A DNA stretch of 33,474 nucleotides, from contig JAEYPA010000034.1 in assembly GCA_023411225.1 (NCBI GenBank), forward strand, positions 1 through 33,474, given 5' to 3'. Every line of letters starts with the position of its first letter. Position 1 is the first letter of the stretch. Of the stretch, positions 1 through 8,168 are shown piece after piece. Below the pieces are notes generated by a model, which was not told the DNA's origin, did not search any database, and worked only from the letters and a program-made list of their open reading frames with translations. The stretch comes from Bacillota bacterium (GTDB taxonomy: Bacteria > Bacillota > Clostridia > Lachnospirales > Lachnospiraceae). The translations under genes were made by a program, and so were the position numbers.

Positions 1-174
1 GTACTGGAGACGGATTGCCCTTATCTGGCGCCTGTTCCACATAGAGGAGATAGGAATGACTCCACTAATCTAACCTATGTAGCCAAAGAAATGGCCGCTA
101 TAAAGAATATTTCCTATGAGGAAGTACTGGAGATTACCGATGCCAATGCAAAGGCATTGTATAGAATGAAATAG
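1..174 (+). CDS. TatD family metal-dependent hydrolase, C-terminal fragment
   Basis: Open from the first base of the window, so only the last 57 residues are visible. They begin VLETDCPYLAPVPHRGDRND, which carries the TatD-family ETD-PYLAPVPHRG-RN signature: a metal-binding Asp close to the C-terminus followed by the conserved Pro-His-Arg-Gly loop. TatD proteins are TIM-barrel metal-dependent nucleases of the amidohydrolase superfamily, cytoplasmic, linked to 3'-5' DNA/RNA exonuclease activity. The stop codon lies 41 bases before rsmA on the same strand with no terminator between them, so the two are probably co-transcribed, a common Clostridia arrangement. The N-terminal part, including the first metal-binding histidines, lies outside the window. 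Confidence 0.9.
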   Translation, partial: VLETDCPYLAPVPHRGDRNDSTNLTYVAKEMAAIKNISYEEVLEITDANAKALYRMK

Positions 175-215
175 GTAAAAAGCCTAGAACTAATATAGAA
201 AAGAAGAGGAATAAG

Positions 216-1085
216 ATGGCCACACTAGGAAATCCCCAAAATACAATAGCAGTTTTAAACAAATATGGATTTAATTTTCAAAAACGTTTTGGACAGAACT
301 TTTTGATTGATACCCATGTTCTAGAGAAGATTATTCGATCTGCTAATGTGACTAAAGATGACTTGGTTCTGGAGATTGGTCCAGGAATCGGAACAATGAC
401 TCAATATTTATGTGAGCATGCCAGACAGGTCATTGCAGTGGAAATCGACAAAAATCTAATACCTATTTTACAGGATACCTTGTCGGAATATGATAATGCT
501 ATGATAATTAATAAGGATATTCTTAAGGTGGATATCAAAGACTTGGCTGAACAGTACAATGGAGGAAAACCAATTAAAGTAGTAGCCAATTTACCCTACT
601 ACATTACCACTCCGATAATTATGGGACTTCTAGAAAATGAGGTTCCTATTGAAAATATTACGGTTATGGTACAGAAGGAAGTGGCAGATCGTATGCAGAC
701 TGGTCCTGGCTCTAAGGATTATGGAGCACTTTCCCTGGCAGTACAATACTACGCAGAACCTTATATTGTAGCCAATGTACCACCCAACTGCTTTATGCCA
801 AGGCCCAATGTAGGTTCCGCAGTGATTCGACTTACCCTTCATGAGACAAAGCCAGTGGAAGTGGTTGATAAGAAAACTATGTTTGCCATTATTCGAGCTT
901 CTTTTAATCAAAGAAGAAAGACTTTGCAGAATGGATTGAATAATTCACCTGAATTAAACTTTACGAAAGAGCAAGTGGTAGAAGCTTTAGAAGCTATGGG
1001 AAAACCACCAACGGTAAGAGGAGAAGCACTCAATCTACAGGAATTTGCACAGTTAACCAATGAGCTGCTAAAAAATAGTAAATAA
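216..1085 (+). CDS. rsmA: 16S rRNA (adenine1518-N6/adenine1519-N6)-dimethyltransferase
   Basis: Dimethylates two adjacent adenines in the 3'-terminal hairpin of 16S rRNA during late small-subunit assembly, using S-adenosylmethionine; loss gives kasugamycin resistance in other bacteria. Seen here: QNFLID at residues 27-32, the SAM-binding EIGPGIGT at 53-60, the acidic VEID after the second strand, and the catalytic NLPYYI at 125-130. The C-terminal helical domain carries NQRRKTLQN. The length of 289 residues is normal for the family. The start at 216 is preceded by AGAAGAGGA at a good distance. It is followed within 10 bases by a strong hairpin, so it probably ends the operon begun by the upstream TatD gene. 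Confidence 0.97.
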   Translation: MATLGNPQNTIAVLNKYGFNFQKRFGQNFLIDTHVLEKIIRSANVTKDDLVLEIGPGIGTMTQYLCEHARQVIAVEIDKNLIPILQDTLSEYDNAMIINKDILKVDIKDLAEQYNGGKPIKVVANLPYYITTPIIMGLLENEVPIENITVMVQKEVADRMQTGPGSKDYGALSLAVQYYAEPYIVANVPPNCFMPRPNVGSAVIRLTLHETKPVEVVDKKTMFAIIRASFNQRRKTLQNGLNNSPELNFTKEQVVEALEAMGKPPTVRGEALNLQEFAQLTNELLKNSK

Positions 1086-1090
1086 AACCA

Positions 1091-1125
1091 AGGGATGGTT
1101 AAGTGAGTAACCATCCCTTTAATGT
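1091..1125 (+). terminator. Terminator after rsmA
   Basis: An 11-bp perfect stem AGGGATGGTTA (1091-1101) pairs with TAACCATCCCT (1108-1118) around loop AGTGAG, followed by a short T-rich stretch. It sits six bases after the rsmA stop codon. Confidence 0.8.
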
Positions 1126-1191
1126 TTCATTAAACTTATAGTCATATTCCTCTCTACCCCTTCATATACTTGGTATAAAGGAGTGAGGTCT

Positions 1192-2838
1192 TTGGCGGAT
1201 TATAAGAGGATTGTATCCTACATATATCAGTATAATCATCAATTGAAGGGCAATAATGTTGGATTTACCAGACTGGAAATACGGAATGGCCAATGTAAGA
1301 TTATTGTCCATGTTCGCGTCCCAAACCTTCAGAATATGACAGTGAAAGTATGTACCTATTGTTGGTATGATGGCGTTATCCATGGGATTATCCTAGGAGA
1401 TATGAATATTTCTGGTGGAGTAGGAGAATTTAAAATTCTTACACAAGCAGAGGATTTATGTCATACCCAATATCATTTGGCAGATATGGGAGGGATTCTT
1501 GTATATATTTCAGATAATGTCTTTTTAGGAACTGAATGGGATAATCGACCAATTCGGTTTGACGTTCTTCTGTTTGATGAAGAGAGACCTGCCGATTTTT
1601 ATCAACGAAGGAATTTAAACGGCGGAGATCTTACAGAAGCGGTCAAAGAGACAGCTATTGCAGCAGAGATGACTTTAGCCATTTCTGAGGAGCAGTCTGA
1701 GAGTGTTCAGCAGAAGGAATCGATACAAATAGAGAATGTAGTTTTAGAGGATCAGCCTGGCAAAGAAGATTCCCTGCAGGAATTTGTAGAGGTGAATGAT
1801 AGCGAAGAAGTTCATGCAGCGGACCTTTCACCTGAGAATGACGTCGAGCAGGATGAGGATCTGGATTCAATTAGTAATCCACTTAATATAAAACGGATGG
1901 AGAGATTGGACCACAAGGCTCATGAACTGTTTGGTAACATGCTTAGCAACAGTGTTTCTGCATCTCGTAAGGTGCTTAGTGAAAAGGAAGAGGAAACGCC
2001 GGTTATCGTAAACCCTAAGACTGCAATCGAGTATTTTACAACCTTTAAGAGCTGCGAATCCAAGGAGGAATACTTGGAGCTTCAACAGGAAATTAAAAAT
2101 CTTCATGGAAGAATAGAACAGTTAGAACGTGTTTCTATGGAATGGAAGATTAAGGAGGCTAGAATTAGGGAACAGAAACTAGCCAGACTGGAAGCAGAGA
2201 AGGAGAAGCAGCAGATTGAGGAGGAATTAAGACGGAGCTTCCACATAGAAAAGGCAAGTGATATTTATGGAGATTCAGAGAGTGAAAATGAGCTTAAAGT
2301 TGCAGACTATGAAGAGAAGACGGATAATAAGACTTTAGAATATGAGCAGGAGCCGTTAGAAAAGCAGGAGACTGCCTCTGAGGAGGAAGATGAGGATGAC
2401 AGCATGGACGATGGTGGCATGATTCATCCTGTTGTACAGAGAATCTTGACCAGATATCCTGCTATTGAGCCTTTTCTAGATGTAGAAGAGGGTAATTGTG
2501 TACGGATCGAACCACAGGATATTGGTATCTTTCCAATGGAGAACTGGATTCTTGCCAATAACAGCTTTCTACTACATGGTTACTATAGCTATCGGCATTT
2601 AATTTTCTTTTGCAAACATGTATATAACAGGCATGTGTATTTACTTGGAATACCAGGGGTGAATCACAGCCGAGAGAGATTTATGGCCAATATGTTTGGC
2701 TTTTCCATGTTTCAGCCTCTTACTAGAGTCCAAGGTGAAAACGTCCAGGCGGCTAACAGAAGTATGACGGGGAACCCTGCTTATGATGAGGTGCAAGGTG
2801 GAGAGTTTGGCTATTGGTGTATGGAGATAGTATTTTAA
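1192..2838 (+). CDS. Conserved hypothetical acidic coiled-coil protein
   Basis: Function unknown. Three parts can be seen. Residues 1-145 form a compact, probably globular region that opens with a basic stretch (ADYKRIVSYIYQYN) and includes VGFTRLEIRNGQCKIIVHVRV. Residues about 150-420 are very acidic and low in complexity, with a predicted coiled coil around 290-350 rich in Glu/Lys/Leu. Residues about 425-548 form an aromatic-rich C-terminal domain (HPVVQRIL to GYWCMEIVF). There is no signal peptide or membrane segment. I recall similar long hypothetical proteins in Lachnospiraceae but no role. TTG at 1192 is taken as start because AAAGGAG (1177-1183) lies 8 bases upstream; the in-frame GTG at 1183 overlaps that Shine-Dalgarno and cannot be served by it. 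The gene stands alone between hairpins. Confidence 0.8.
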   Translation: MADYKRIVSYIYQYNHQLKGNNVGFTRLEIRNGQCKIIVHVRVPNLQNMTVKVCTYCWYDGVIHGIILGDMNISGGVGEFKILTQAEDLCHTQYHLADMGGILVYISDNVFLGTEWDNRPIRFDVLLFDEERPADFYQRRNLNGGDLTEAVKETAIAAEMTLAISEEQSESVQQKESIQIENVVLEDQPGKEDSLQEFVEVNDSEEVHAADLSPENDVEQDEDLDSISNPLNIKRMERLDHKAHELFGNMLSNSVSASRKVLSEKEEETPVIVNPKTAIEYFTTFKSCESKEEYLELQQEIKNLHGRIEQLERVSMEWKIKEARIREQKLARLEAEKEKQQIEEELRRSFHIEKASDIYGDSESENELKVADYEEKTDNKTLEYEQEPLEKQETASEEEDEDDSMDDGGMIHPVVQRILTRYPAIEPFLDVEEGNCVRIEPQDIGIFPMENWILANNSFLLHGYYSYRHLIFFCKHVYNRHVYLLGIPGVNHSRERFMANMFGFSMFQPLTRVQGENVQAANRSMTGNPAYDEVQGGEFGYWCMEIVF

Positions 2839-2853
2839 CAGTATTGTGTGAGG

Positions 2854-2879
2854 TAGCAACTTAAGTGTCAGAGTTGCTA
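2854..2879 (+). terminator. Probable terminator after the acidic coiled-coil gene
   Basis: TAGCAAC (2854-2860) pairs with GTTGCTA (2873-2879) and is followed by TTTATTAT-like sequence. It lies 15 bases after the stop codon. The seven-pair stem is short, so efficiency is uncertain. Confidence 0.5.
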
Positions 2880-2897
2880 TTATTATATCTGCACTCT

Positions 2898-3067
2898 TGA
2901 AGCTTCAGACATTATTGAGGCTTCATGTACATATATAAAGTGGGGGACAAAGGGAAGTCTTTATCTTGAAAAGGGATAAGGCTCTCACCGATGTAGGTGG
3001 AGAGGCTCAGAAGTATTATGTTATTAAGCTTAAGAGTCACTTGTTGCAAGTATGCCAAGGCGTACTT
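2898..3067. other. Hairpin-rich gap of unknown role
   Basis: The gap between convergent genes (2839-3116) holds three further inverted repeats: TGAAGCTTCA/TGAGGCTTCA (2898-2907 with 2916-2925, one G-U), CTCTCACC/GGTGGAGAG (2982-3005, one bulge), and AAGTATGCC/GGCGTACTT (3048-3056 with 3059-3067, one G-U, tetraloop). They may be terminators for the two converging transcripts, or parts of an unrecognised structured RNA. A reading frame at 2966-3163 runs through them but lacks a ribosome binding site and overlaps the minus-strand gene. Confidence 0.4.
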
Positions 3068-3116
3068 CTAAATCTCCCTGGATGTCCTCCGCTTGTTTGT
3101 ATAAGCAATGATTTTC

Positions 3117-3815
3117 TTATTCTACCCCACGAAGAGAAGAATTGGGGAGCAGAGGCCTTATAACAGAAAGCAGATTCGATAACTCCTCCGTAGAAAATCC
3201 GTGTAACCCTTTCGTGAGAACTTCGTCACTATCCTTGTAATTTTGTAGAAAATATGGACTAGGTCCCTGAAGCCACTCACTGATAGATAATAGGTCTTCT
3301 TTACGATGAAGCTCCTTTACCAGTGTAGTACGGAACTCATAACAGATACGACTTTCTTTTAACAATTCCACAGACTCCTCTACCGGTTTGGCGTTGTACT
3401 CCGGAATCCCTACGGTTAGTCCATAACGGGAAAGAGAATTCTTAATGTCCATGGCTACCATATCTAATAGGTTCTCCTGCAGCAATTCCTTCAATAGTGA
3501 GGGATTGGTACCATTGGTATCTAATTTTACCTTGTATCCCATGTTTTTTATATTTTTAATAAAGGACTTCAATTCTTTTGTCAGTGTTGGTTCTCCACCT
3601 GTGATACAGACACCCTCCAGAATACATTTTCGTTTATGTAAATGCTGATACACATCCTCTTCGGTAAATGCTGGTGTCATATCTCTTGGATCTAAAAGAG
3701 ACGAATTCTGACAGTACGGGCAACGATAATTACATTTTCCCAAGAATATAGTACTGGCAACATGTCCTGGGAAGTCTAATAAAGTGGTCTTTTGCAAACC
3801 ATATATAGGAATCAT
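3117..3815 (-). CDS. nrdG: Anaerobic ribonucleoside-triphosphate reductase activating protein, NrdG2 type (radical SAM)
   Basis: Radical SAM activase expected to install the glycyl radical on the class III (anaerobic) ribonucleotide reductase NrdD, cleaving SAM with a 4Fe-4S cluster. Seen: GLQKTTLLDFPG at residues 6-17, typical of the NrdG2 subfamily, then the CX3CX2C cluster motif at C28, C32 and C35 (CNYRCPYC), and the SAM-binding ITGGEPTL near 72-79. The 232-residue length fits NrdG2 and is longer than E. coli NrdG. The start has AAAGGAGG immediately upstream on the minus strand. The partner nrdD is not adjacent, as is usual for NrdG2 proteins. It is transcribed divergently from tadA across about 120 bases. 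The exact glycyl-radical partner is inferred from the family. Confidence 0.85.
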   Translation of the reverse strand: MIPIYGLQKTTLLDFPGHVASTIFLGKCNYRCPYCQNSSLLDPRDMTPAFTEEDVYQHLHKRKCILEGVCITGGEPTLTKELKSFIKNIKNMGYKVKLDTNGTNPSLLKELLQENLLDMVAMDIKNSLSRYGLTVGIPEYNAKPVEESVELLKESRICYEFRTTLVKELHRKEDLLSISEWLQGPSPYFLQNYKDSDEVLTKGLHGFSTEELSNLLSVIRPLLPNSSLRGVE

Positions 3816-3934
3816 GGGAAAGCCTCCTTTTGAATAATAAGTTGTAAGTTAATTTACCTCGTGATACTATATAGAATAGCAAATAGTAATAGAAAAATCC
3901 ACAGGATGAAGCGACAAAATTGGAGGTTATACTC

Positions 3935-4402
3935 TTGGAAAGATACATGAAGGAAGCAATAAAGCAGGCAAAGAAGGCTTATAAGATAGATGAGGTGCCC
4001 ATTGGGTGTGTTATTGTATATGAGAATAAGATTATTGCCAGAGCATATAATAAGAGAAATTATAAAAAAAATACACTGGCTCATGCAGAGCTTTTAGCTA
4101 TTAATAAGGCTTCTAAAGTGTTGGGAGACTGGCGTTTAGAAGGATGTACCATGTATGTGACTTTAGAACCATGTCAGATGTGTGCTGGAGCCATTGTTCA
4201 GGCAAGAATTGACAAGGTTGTAATTGGAGCTATGAATCCTAAGGCAGGCTGTGGTGGATCCATTTTGAATCTGCTACAGATGGATGAGTTTAACCATCAG
4301 GTAGAGGTGATTCGTGGAGTTTGTGAGGAAGACTGTCAGAATCTGTTGCAGGACTTTTTTAAGGAATTAAGAGAGAAAAAGAGGAAGGAAAAACACCCTT
4401 GA
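3935..4402 (+). CDS. tadA: tRNA-specific adenosine deaminase (A34 to inosine)
   Basis: Converts the wobble adenosine of tRNA-Arg(ACG) to inosine, a zinc-dependent hydrolytic deamination. Seen: the zinc/catalytic HAE at residues 50-52 with the catalytic Glu, and PCQMC at 79-83, the usual CxxC zinc ligands. The N-terminal ...YMKEAIKQAKKA... and the deaminase fold are typical, and the length of 155 residues is normal. TTG at 3935 is chosen because TGGAGG (3921-3926) lies 8 bases upstream; an in-frame TTG at 3920 overlaps that site. The gene is followed directly by the SRP RNA gene, a widespread Clostridia neighbourhood, and its TGA stop lies inside the -35 box of the ffs promoter. Confidence 0.95.
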   Translation: MERYMKEAIKQAKKAYKIDEVPIGCVIVYENKIIARAYNKRNYKKNTLAHAELLAINKASKVLGDWRLEGCTMYVTLEPCQMCAGAIVQARIDKVVIGAMNPKAGCGGSILNLLQMDEFNHQVEVIRGVCEEDCQNLLQDFFKELREKKRKEKHP

Positions 4403-4427
4403 CAGAAGGGGTTAAACAAGATATACT
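4399..4427 (+). promoter_or_regulatory. ffs promoter overlapping the tadA stop codon
   Basis: A perfect TTGACA (4399-4404), 17-base spacer, and TATACT (4422-4427). The tadA TGA (4400-4402) is inside the -35 box. Transcription would start near 4434, leaving a leader of about 40 bases to be removed from the SRP RNA 5' end. Confidence 0.75.
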
Positions 4428-4475
4428 ATACAATACGTCTGAGTACTTGGACGTAAATTGATTAGTCTATAAAGT

Positions 4476-4740
4476 TTCCGTGCAGCCGGGGAGATAGCGG
4501 TGCCCTGTACCTGCAATCCGCTACAGCAGGGGTGATATCTTGCCTAGGGTCAATTTTGTAGGGCTGCCCTTTATAAGTGATGTTGACGCTTGGGTCTTGC
4601 GCAACAGGAATCTGTGAACCGTGTCAGGTCAGGAATGAAGCAGCACTAAGCAGAAGCTTCTGTGTGCCGTAAGGTCGCCTGAGCCGAGTTAACTGTAAAG
4701 GTAACGCTTATGGGGTTTATTCGAAGCAAGATGCACGGAA
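4476..4740 (+). ncRNA. ffs: Signal recognition particle RNA, large bacterial type (4.5S/6S-like scRNA)
   Basis: RNA scaffold of the signal recognition particle, which with Ffh targets nascent membrane proteins to the Sec translocon. About 265 nt, close to the roughly 270-nt Bacillus scRNA, with 5' and 3' ends pairing: TTCCGTGCA (4476-4484) with TGCACGGAA (4732-4740). The 5' part has the Alu-domain sequence GCCGGGGAGATAGCGGTGCC, and the S domain carries the conserved Ffh-binding apical region GTCAGGAATGAAGCAGCAC near 4626-4647. The Alu domain distinguishes it from the short proteobacterial 4.5S RNA. It follows tadA; dnaX, a frequent next gene in Clostridia, is not here. Confidence 0.95.
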
Positions 4741-4827
4741 TTTAAATAAATATTATTATTTTTTGTCTATACAACCCAATATCCAGAGCCTGAAATATAT
4801 GGACTTACTACTGATTACAGTAGAAAG

Positions 4828-4858
4828 CCAGGAATATCAGGATCCTGGGTATTTTTTT
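4828..4858 (+). terminator. Terminator downstream of ffs
   Basis: CCAGGA (4828-4833) pairs with TCCTGG (4843-4848), followed by GTATTTTTTTATTG. It is about 90 bases beyond the SRP RNA 3' end, so the primary transcript is probably trimmed. Confidence 0.7.
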
Positions 4859-5010
4859 ATTGAAAAGCACAACCAACTTCCTTGTGAAAAAAGCCTTCTA
4901 AAGAACAGGAAGGCAGGGATTACACTGAGTGGGAGAAAAGGTGTCGTAAGTATGACTTAACTCGAGATTTTTCTAAAATTAAGGAATTAGTTTACCATAA
5001 TATTTTATAA
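4845..5010 (+). repeat. Dispersed repeat, copy A (degenerate coding remnant?)
   Basis: Positions 4891-4937 match 28434-28481 at about 42 of 48 aligned positions, one being a gap. Weaker similarity continues upstream to the poly-T of the preceding terminator in both copies. Both copies hold a hairpin with loop AAAGAAC: GCCTTCT/AGGAAGGC here, GACTTCCT/AGGAAGTC in copy B, with one C-G to A-T compensatory change. From 4897 a frame reads KEQEGRDYTEWEKRC and stays open to TAA at 5010, but there is no start codon, and copy B lies in a different frame relation because of a one-base deletion here. It looks like the decayed end of a short gene or small mobile repeat. No database comparison was possible. 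Confidence 0.55.
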
Positions 5011-5019
5011 GTGTATAAT
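4991..5019 (+). promoter_or_regulatory. Promoter for the cNMP-binding-like gene
   Basis: TTTACC (4991-4996), 17-base spacer, TATAAT (5014-5019), about 43 bases before the ATG at 5062. Confidence 0.6.
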
Positions 5020-5061
5020 AGTAGTACAATGTAGATAGAGCGCTAGACAAGGAGAGGTTAT

Positions 5062-7386
5062 ATGGAGATTGTATTAAAAGTTGGAGTGGTTAATCAAGTT
5101 GAAGAAAATTGTATCATATATAGGCAGGGACAAATTCTGCAAAGTGTAGCATTAGTTCTCAAAGGAACCGTAACCTTACATAATACAGGATGTAAAATGA
5201 TCCTTGGACCAGGAAATTTTATTGGTATTCATGATTTGTACTTAGGAAAATATTCATTTACCTGTGAGACGAATGAGGCTTGTAGTATATACATATTTAA
5301 AGGTAGAGAGTTGTCTGATTTAGGTGAGATATTAGAACAAAATAAAGATTATAAAGGATATATGCTGAAAACCTTAAACCGTATTATTTGTAATCTAAAT
5401 GATGATTATTATAATATGAAATCCTCAGCCAATGATATCTATGATGAGGTAAAGGAAGTTGTATCAACATATAAGAATATAGTGCTAGCATATGGTGGAA
5501 CTTCAAAACCGATACAGAGTTTCCAAAGATTGACAGAGTTTAACAAGAGCCTTCCTGTAAAGGAAGAGTGGCTAGAAGGAATCAGAGAAATGCAGCAAGT
5601 ACCAGCAGAAGTTATGGCGAATTACTATTCCTACTTACCGAATCTATCGATGAAAGAGCTAGAGGAAAAAATCAAGATTATCACTATCTTAATAGAGCAA
5701 TTACAACAGGTGGTTTCCTATGTGAATGATCTCAGTGCCAGCTTGTTTAATGATGGAAATGATTGTATCTTTAAGATTCTTTGCCAGGAAGTAATGCTGT
5801 TGGCACCTTCTCACGAGAATTACTCAGATTTGATAGAGATGGTAGATAAATCAGTGGATTTAGTAAACAAGATAGAAACTAGTTATGAGGAATCCATGGG
5901 AAGGTCTATTTTTGTAAATCGAGCAATGATGGAAAAGATCTATTTTGCTGTGATTGCAGAGAAGGATGTCAGTGGCCTTATGGCAGATAATCACACCATA
6001 GATAACGACAGTATAATCGGAGAACTTACAGGAAGTCTGGATCAGATTTTATCCTATGGACGGATTGAGCCGGAGATGGGCACCCATTTCAAACAATGTA
6101 TAGACCGATTTCTTGCATTGTCGGACAAGCAGCTAGTTACGGATGAAACGAGAGTTCTTCGAAAAGAGATTAGTAAAGATTTTTATGCTATCTATGAGAA
6201 GGTATTTAAGATGGCATACACCACACAACAATACAGTAAGGTGATTGAGCTGTTCCTGAATTTTGGGTTTATGGATGAACGGTTAATTACTAAGGAACAA
6301 GCACTGGAGCTATACCGATTTAAGATTAGCTATACCGACACCTATTACTGCAATTGCTATACGATGTTTGAATGGCTCACACTTATTTACAAGGGCATTA
6401 AGGAACCATCTAAAAATGATCTTGATATGGATTATGCAGACTATGTGAGACATCTTAAGATGCAAGGTAAGCTTAGCCCGGCAGAGGTAGAGAGTGAAGC
6501 CAAGGATAAGGATAAAAAATTAAATTTCGAGATAAATAATATGTTTTCCTTGAATATGAGGCTGGTTAATGGAAAGATATCTACTTTTATACCGGTTCTT
6601 CACAGCGACATTATGCCCCTCAATATGGGTAAATATTTTGTTACCTATACAGCAGTGGATGAAGCAGTACGAGATATTTGTAAGAAAGATTTTTCTTTGT
6701 TTTATCAAGAAGTGTTGTATTCGAACCCAAGTGTGGGAATTAACAAGGAGATGATTGTAAAAAAGTGTCTGCCTGACATTATCATTTTTCCTACTTGTGG
6801 TGCCAATGGAAGCATGTGGCAGGAAATAGAAGGCAAACGAAGAGAAAGTGCAGGCCGATTCTGTATTTCAATCTTTCATGAGGGAAGTCTGTATGATACA
6901 ATAATTAAGTTAGCAGGAAGATACCGTTGGGAGTTATGTCGAACTATGCAAGGTGTTGCATGGAATGACATTAAAAACAAATGTCTGACATCAGAATATA
7001 GCGATTATATTCAATTTTATCGTAAAAATAAGGATTTAACAGAGGATAAAAAGGAAAAAGTTAAGCAGCAGATAGTAAAGGCAAGAAATAGCTTAAGAGA
7101 ATGTTTTGTCATTGATTATGAGCAGTGGATGAAGTATGAGTGTGGAGGAGCACTAAGGCTTAGTAAGCCGGCTCGAGACATAGTATCCATGTATTGCCCA
7201 TTTAGCAGAGATATTCGAAAGAACCTGATTAATCGACCTGTATTTAGTGAATCTATGTACCGTTATGAGAAAGAAGCCCATGGAAAGGTAAGAATTCTGG
7301 AGGCTAAGGCGCTTGGTATTACTAAAAAAGGGAATACAGTTCCGAAGGAAATAACAGATACCATTTACTACTATGAGAGACTGTAA
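5062..7386 (+). CDS. Cyclic-nucleotide-binding-domain-like protein with large unknown C-terminal region
   Basis: The first roughly 100 residues read like the Crp/cNMP-binding beta roll: IYRQGQILQSVALVLKGTVTLHN, then GPGNFIGIHDLYLGKYSFTCETNEACSIYIF. The canonical phosphate-binding cassette (GE-A plus RxA) is not evident, so ligand binding is uncertain. There is no helix-turn-helix after it. The rest (about residues 115-774) is mainly helical, with no signal peptide, membrane segment or motif that I recognise. The ATG has AAGGAGAGG upstream and its own promoter. The gene is followed after 33 bases by an ABC ATPase and then by a helical-repeat/AAA protein, apparently one transcription unit. A cytoplasmic sensory or scaffold role is a guess; the N-terminal fold assignment is moderately sure. 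Confidence 0.75.
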   Translation: MEIVLKVGVVNQVEENCIIYRQGQILQSVALVLKGTVTLHNTGCKMILGPGNFIGIHDLYLGKYSFTCETNEACSIYIFKGRELSDLGEILEQNKDYKGYMLKTLNRIICNLNDDYYNMKSSANDIYDEVKEVVSTYKNIVLAYGGTSKPIQSFQRLTEFNKSLPVKEEWLEGIREMQQVPAEVMANYYSYLPNLSMKELEEKIKIITILIEQLQQVVSYVNDLSASLFNDGNDCIFKILCQEVMLLAPSHENYSDLIEMVDKSVDLVNKIETSYEESMGRSIFVNRAMMEKIYFAVIAEKDVSGLMADNHTIDNDSIIGELTGSLDQILSYGRIEPEMGTHFKQCIDRFLALSDKQLVTDETRVLRKEISKDFYAIYEKVFKMAYTTQQYSKVIELFLNFGFMDERLITKEQALELYRFKISYTDTYYCNCYTMFEWLTLIYKGIKEPSKNDLDMDYADYVRHLKMQGKLSPAEVESEAKDKDKKLNFEINNMFSLNMRLVNGKISTFIPVLHSDIMPLNMGKYFVTYTAVDEAVRDICKKDFSLFYQEVLYSNPSVGINKEMIVKKCLPDIIIFPTCGANGSMWQEIEGKRRESAGRFCISIFHEGSLYDTIIKLAGRYRWELCRTMQGVAWNDIKNKCLTSEYSDYIQFYRKNKDLTEDKKEKVKQQIVKARNSLRECFVIDYEQWMKYECGGALRLSKPARDIVSMYCPFSRDIRKNLINRPVFSESMYRYEKEAHGKVRILEAKALGITKKGNTVPKEITDTIYYYERL

Positions 7387-7419
7387 AAAGAAATGCTTTG
7401 GGTTGATAGGAGGATTATA

Positions 7420-8133
7420 GTGTTAGAGGTCAGTCACATTACGAAAAGTTATAGGGGGAAGCAAGCAGTAGACGATGTCTCCTTTACTTTACAGGAAGGG
7501 GAAGTATTAGGACTCTTAGGGGCCAATGGTGCCGGTAAATCTACCACTCTGTCTATGATAGCAACCTTAATAAAACCAGACAGAGGGGATATTATCTGGG
7601 ACGAAAAAAGTATCCTTAAGTCTCCTATATGGATTCGAAAAACGTTGGGTTATGTGCCTCAGGAGATTGCCTTGTATGAGAATCTATCCGGAATCGACAA
7701 CTTAAAATTCTGGGGGAGAGCATATGAATTAAGGGGACAAGAGTTAAAGAGAGCAATAGGGCGTATTTCCGACATTATTGACTTGACGGAGGCGCAGCTT
7801 AAGCAACGGGTATCCACCTATTCAGGTGGAATGAAGCGTCGACTTAATATTGGTGCTGCAATGCTTCATCAGCCTAAGTTAGTTGTGATGGATGAACCTA
7901 CAGTGGGATTAGATGTTGTGTCGAGAAAAGGGATCTTAGAGGCTATTAAAAATATACACCGGGAAGGGGCCAGCATTATTTATACCGGCCATTATCTGAA
8001 TGAGGTACAGGATTTATGTAATCATATTGTTATTATGGAACAAGGAAAAATCATAGTAGATGGCCTCACTCATGAGTTACTGCATAAAAATGACACTCTG
8101 GAGCAGTATTATCTGAATGCAATTAATGCCTAA
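7420..8133 (+). CDS. ABC transporter ATP-binding protein (no permease in window)
   Basis: A complete nucleotide-binding subunit of 237 residues. It has Walker A GANGAGKST at 34-42, Q-loop Q81, signature YSGGMKR at 134-140, Walker B LVVMDEP at 154-160, D-loop GLD and switch H191 (TGHYLNE). The sequence type (VPQEIALYENLS, short C-terminus) resembles ABC-2/drug and antibiotic exporter ATPases of the CcmA class. GTG at 7420 is preferred because AGGAGG (7408-7413) lies 6 bases before it; an upstream in-frame ATG at 7393 has no such site. Neither flanking gene encodes membrane segments, so the membrane partner must be elsewhere, or this ATPase acts with its soluble neighbours. Confidence 0.9.
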   Translation: MLEVSHITKSYRGKQAVDDVSFTLQEGEVLGLLGANGAGKSTTLSMIATLIKPDRGDIIWDEKSILKSPIWIRKTLGYVPQEIALYENLSGIDNLKFWGRAYELRGQELKRAIGRISDIIDLTEAQLKQRVSTYSGGMKRRLNIGAAMLHQPKLVVMDEPTVGLDVVSRKGILEAIKNIHREGASIIYTGHYLNEVQDLCNHIVIMEQGKIIVDGLTHELLHKNDTLEQYYLNAINA

Positions 8134-8168
8134 TAAATCACCTGAAAAATGTAAGTGGAGGAAGGAAC

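Noticed and set aside
2966..3163. 65-codon plus-strand frame in the hairpin-rich gap
   Set aside because: No ribosome binding site, its end overlaps the minus-strand radical SAM gene, and it spans several RNA-like inverted repeats.
4763..4960. Reading frame after ffs (65 codons)
   Set aside because: It runs through an intrinsic terminator and repeat copy A and has no Shine-Dalgarno.
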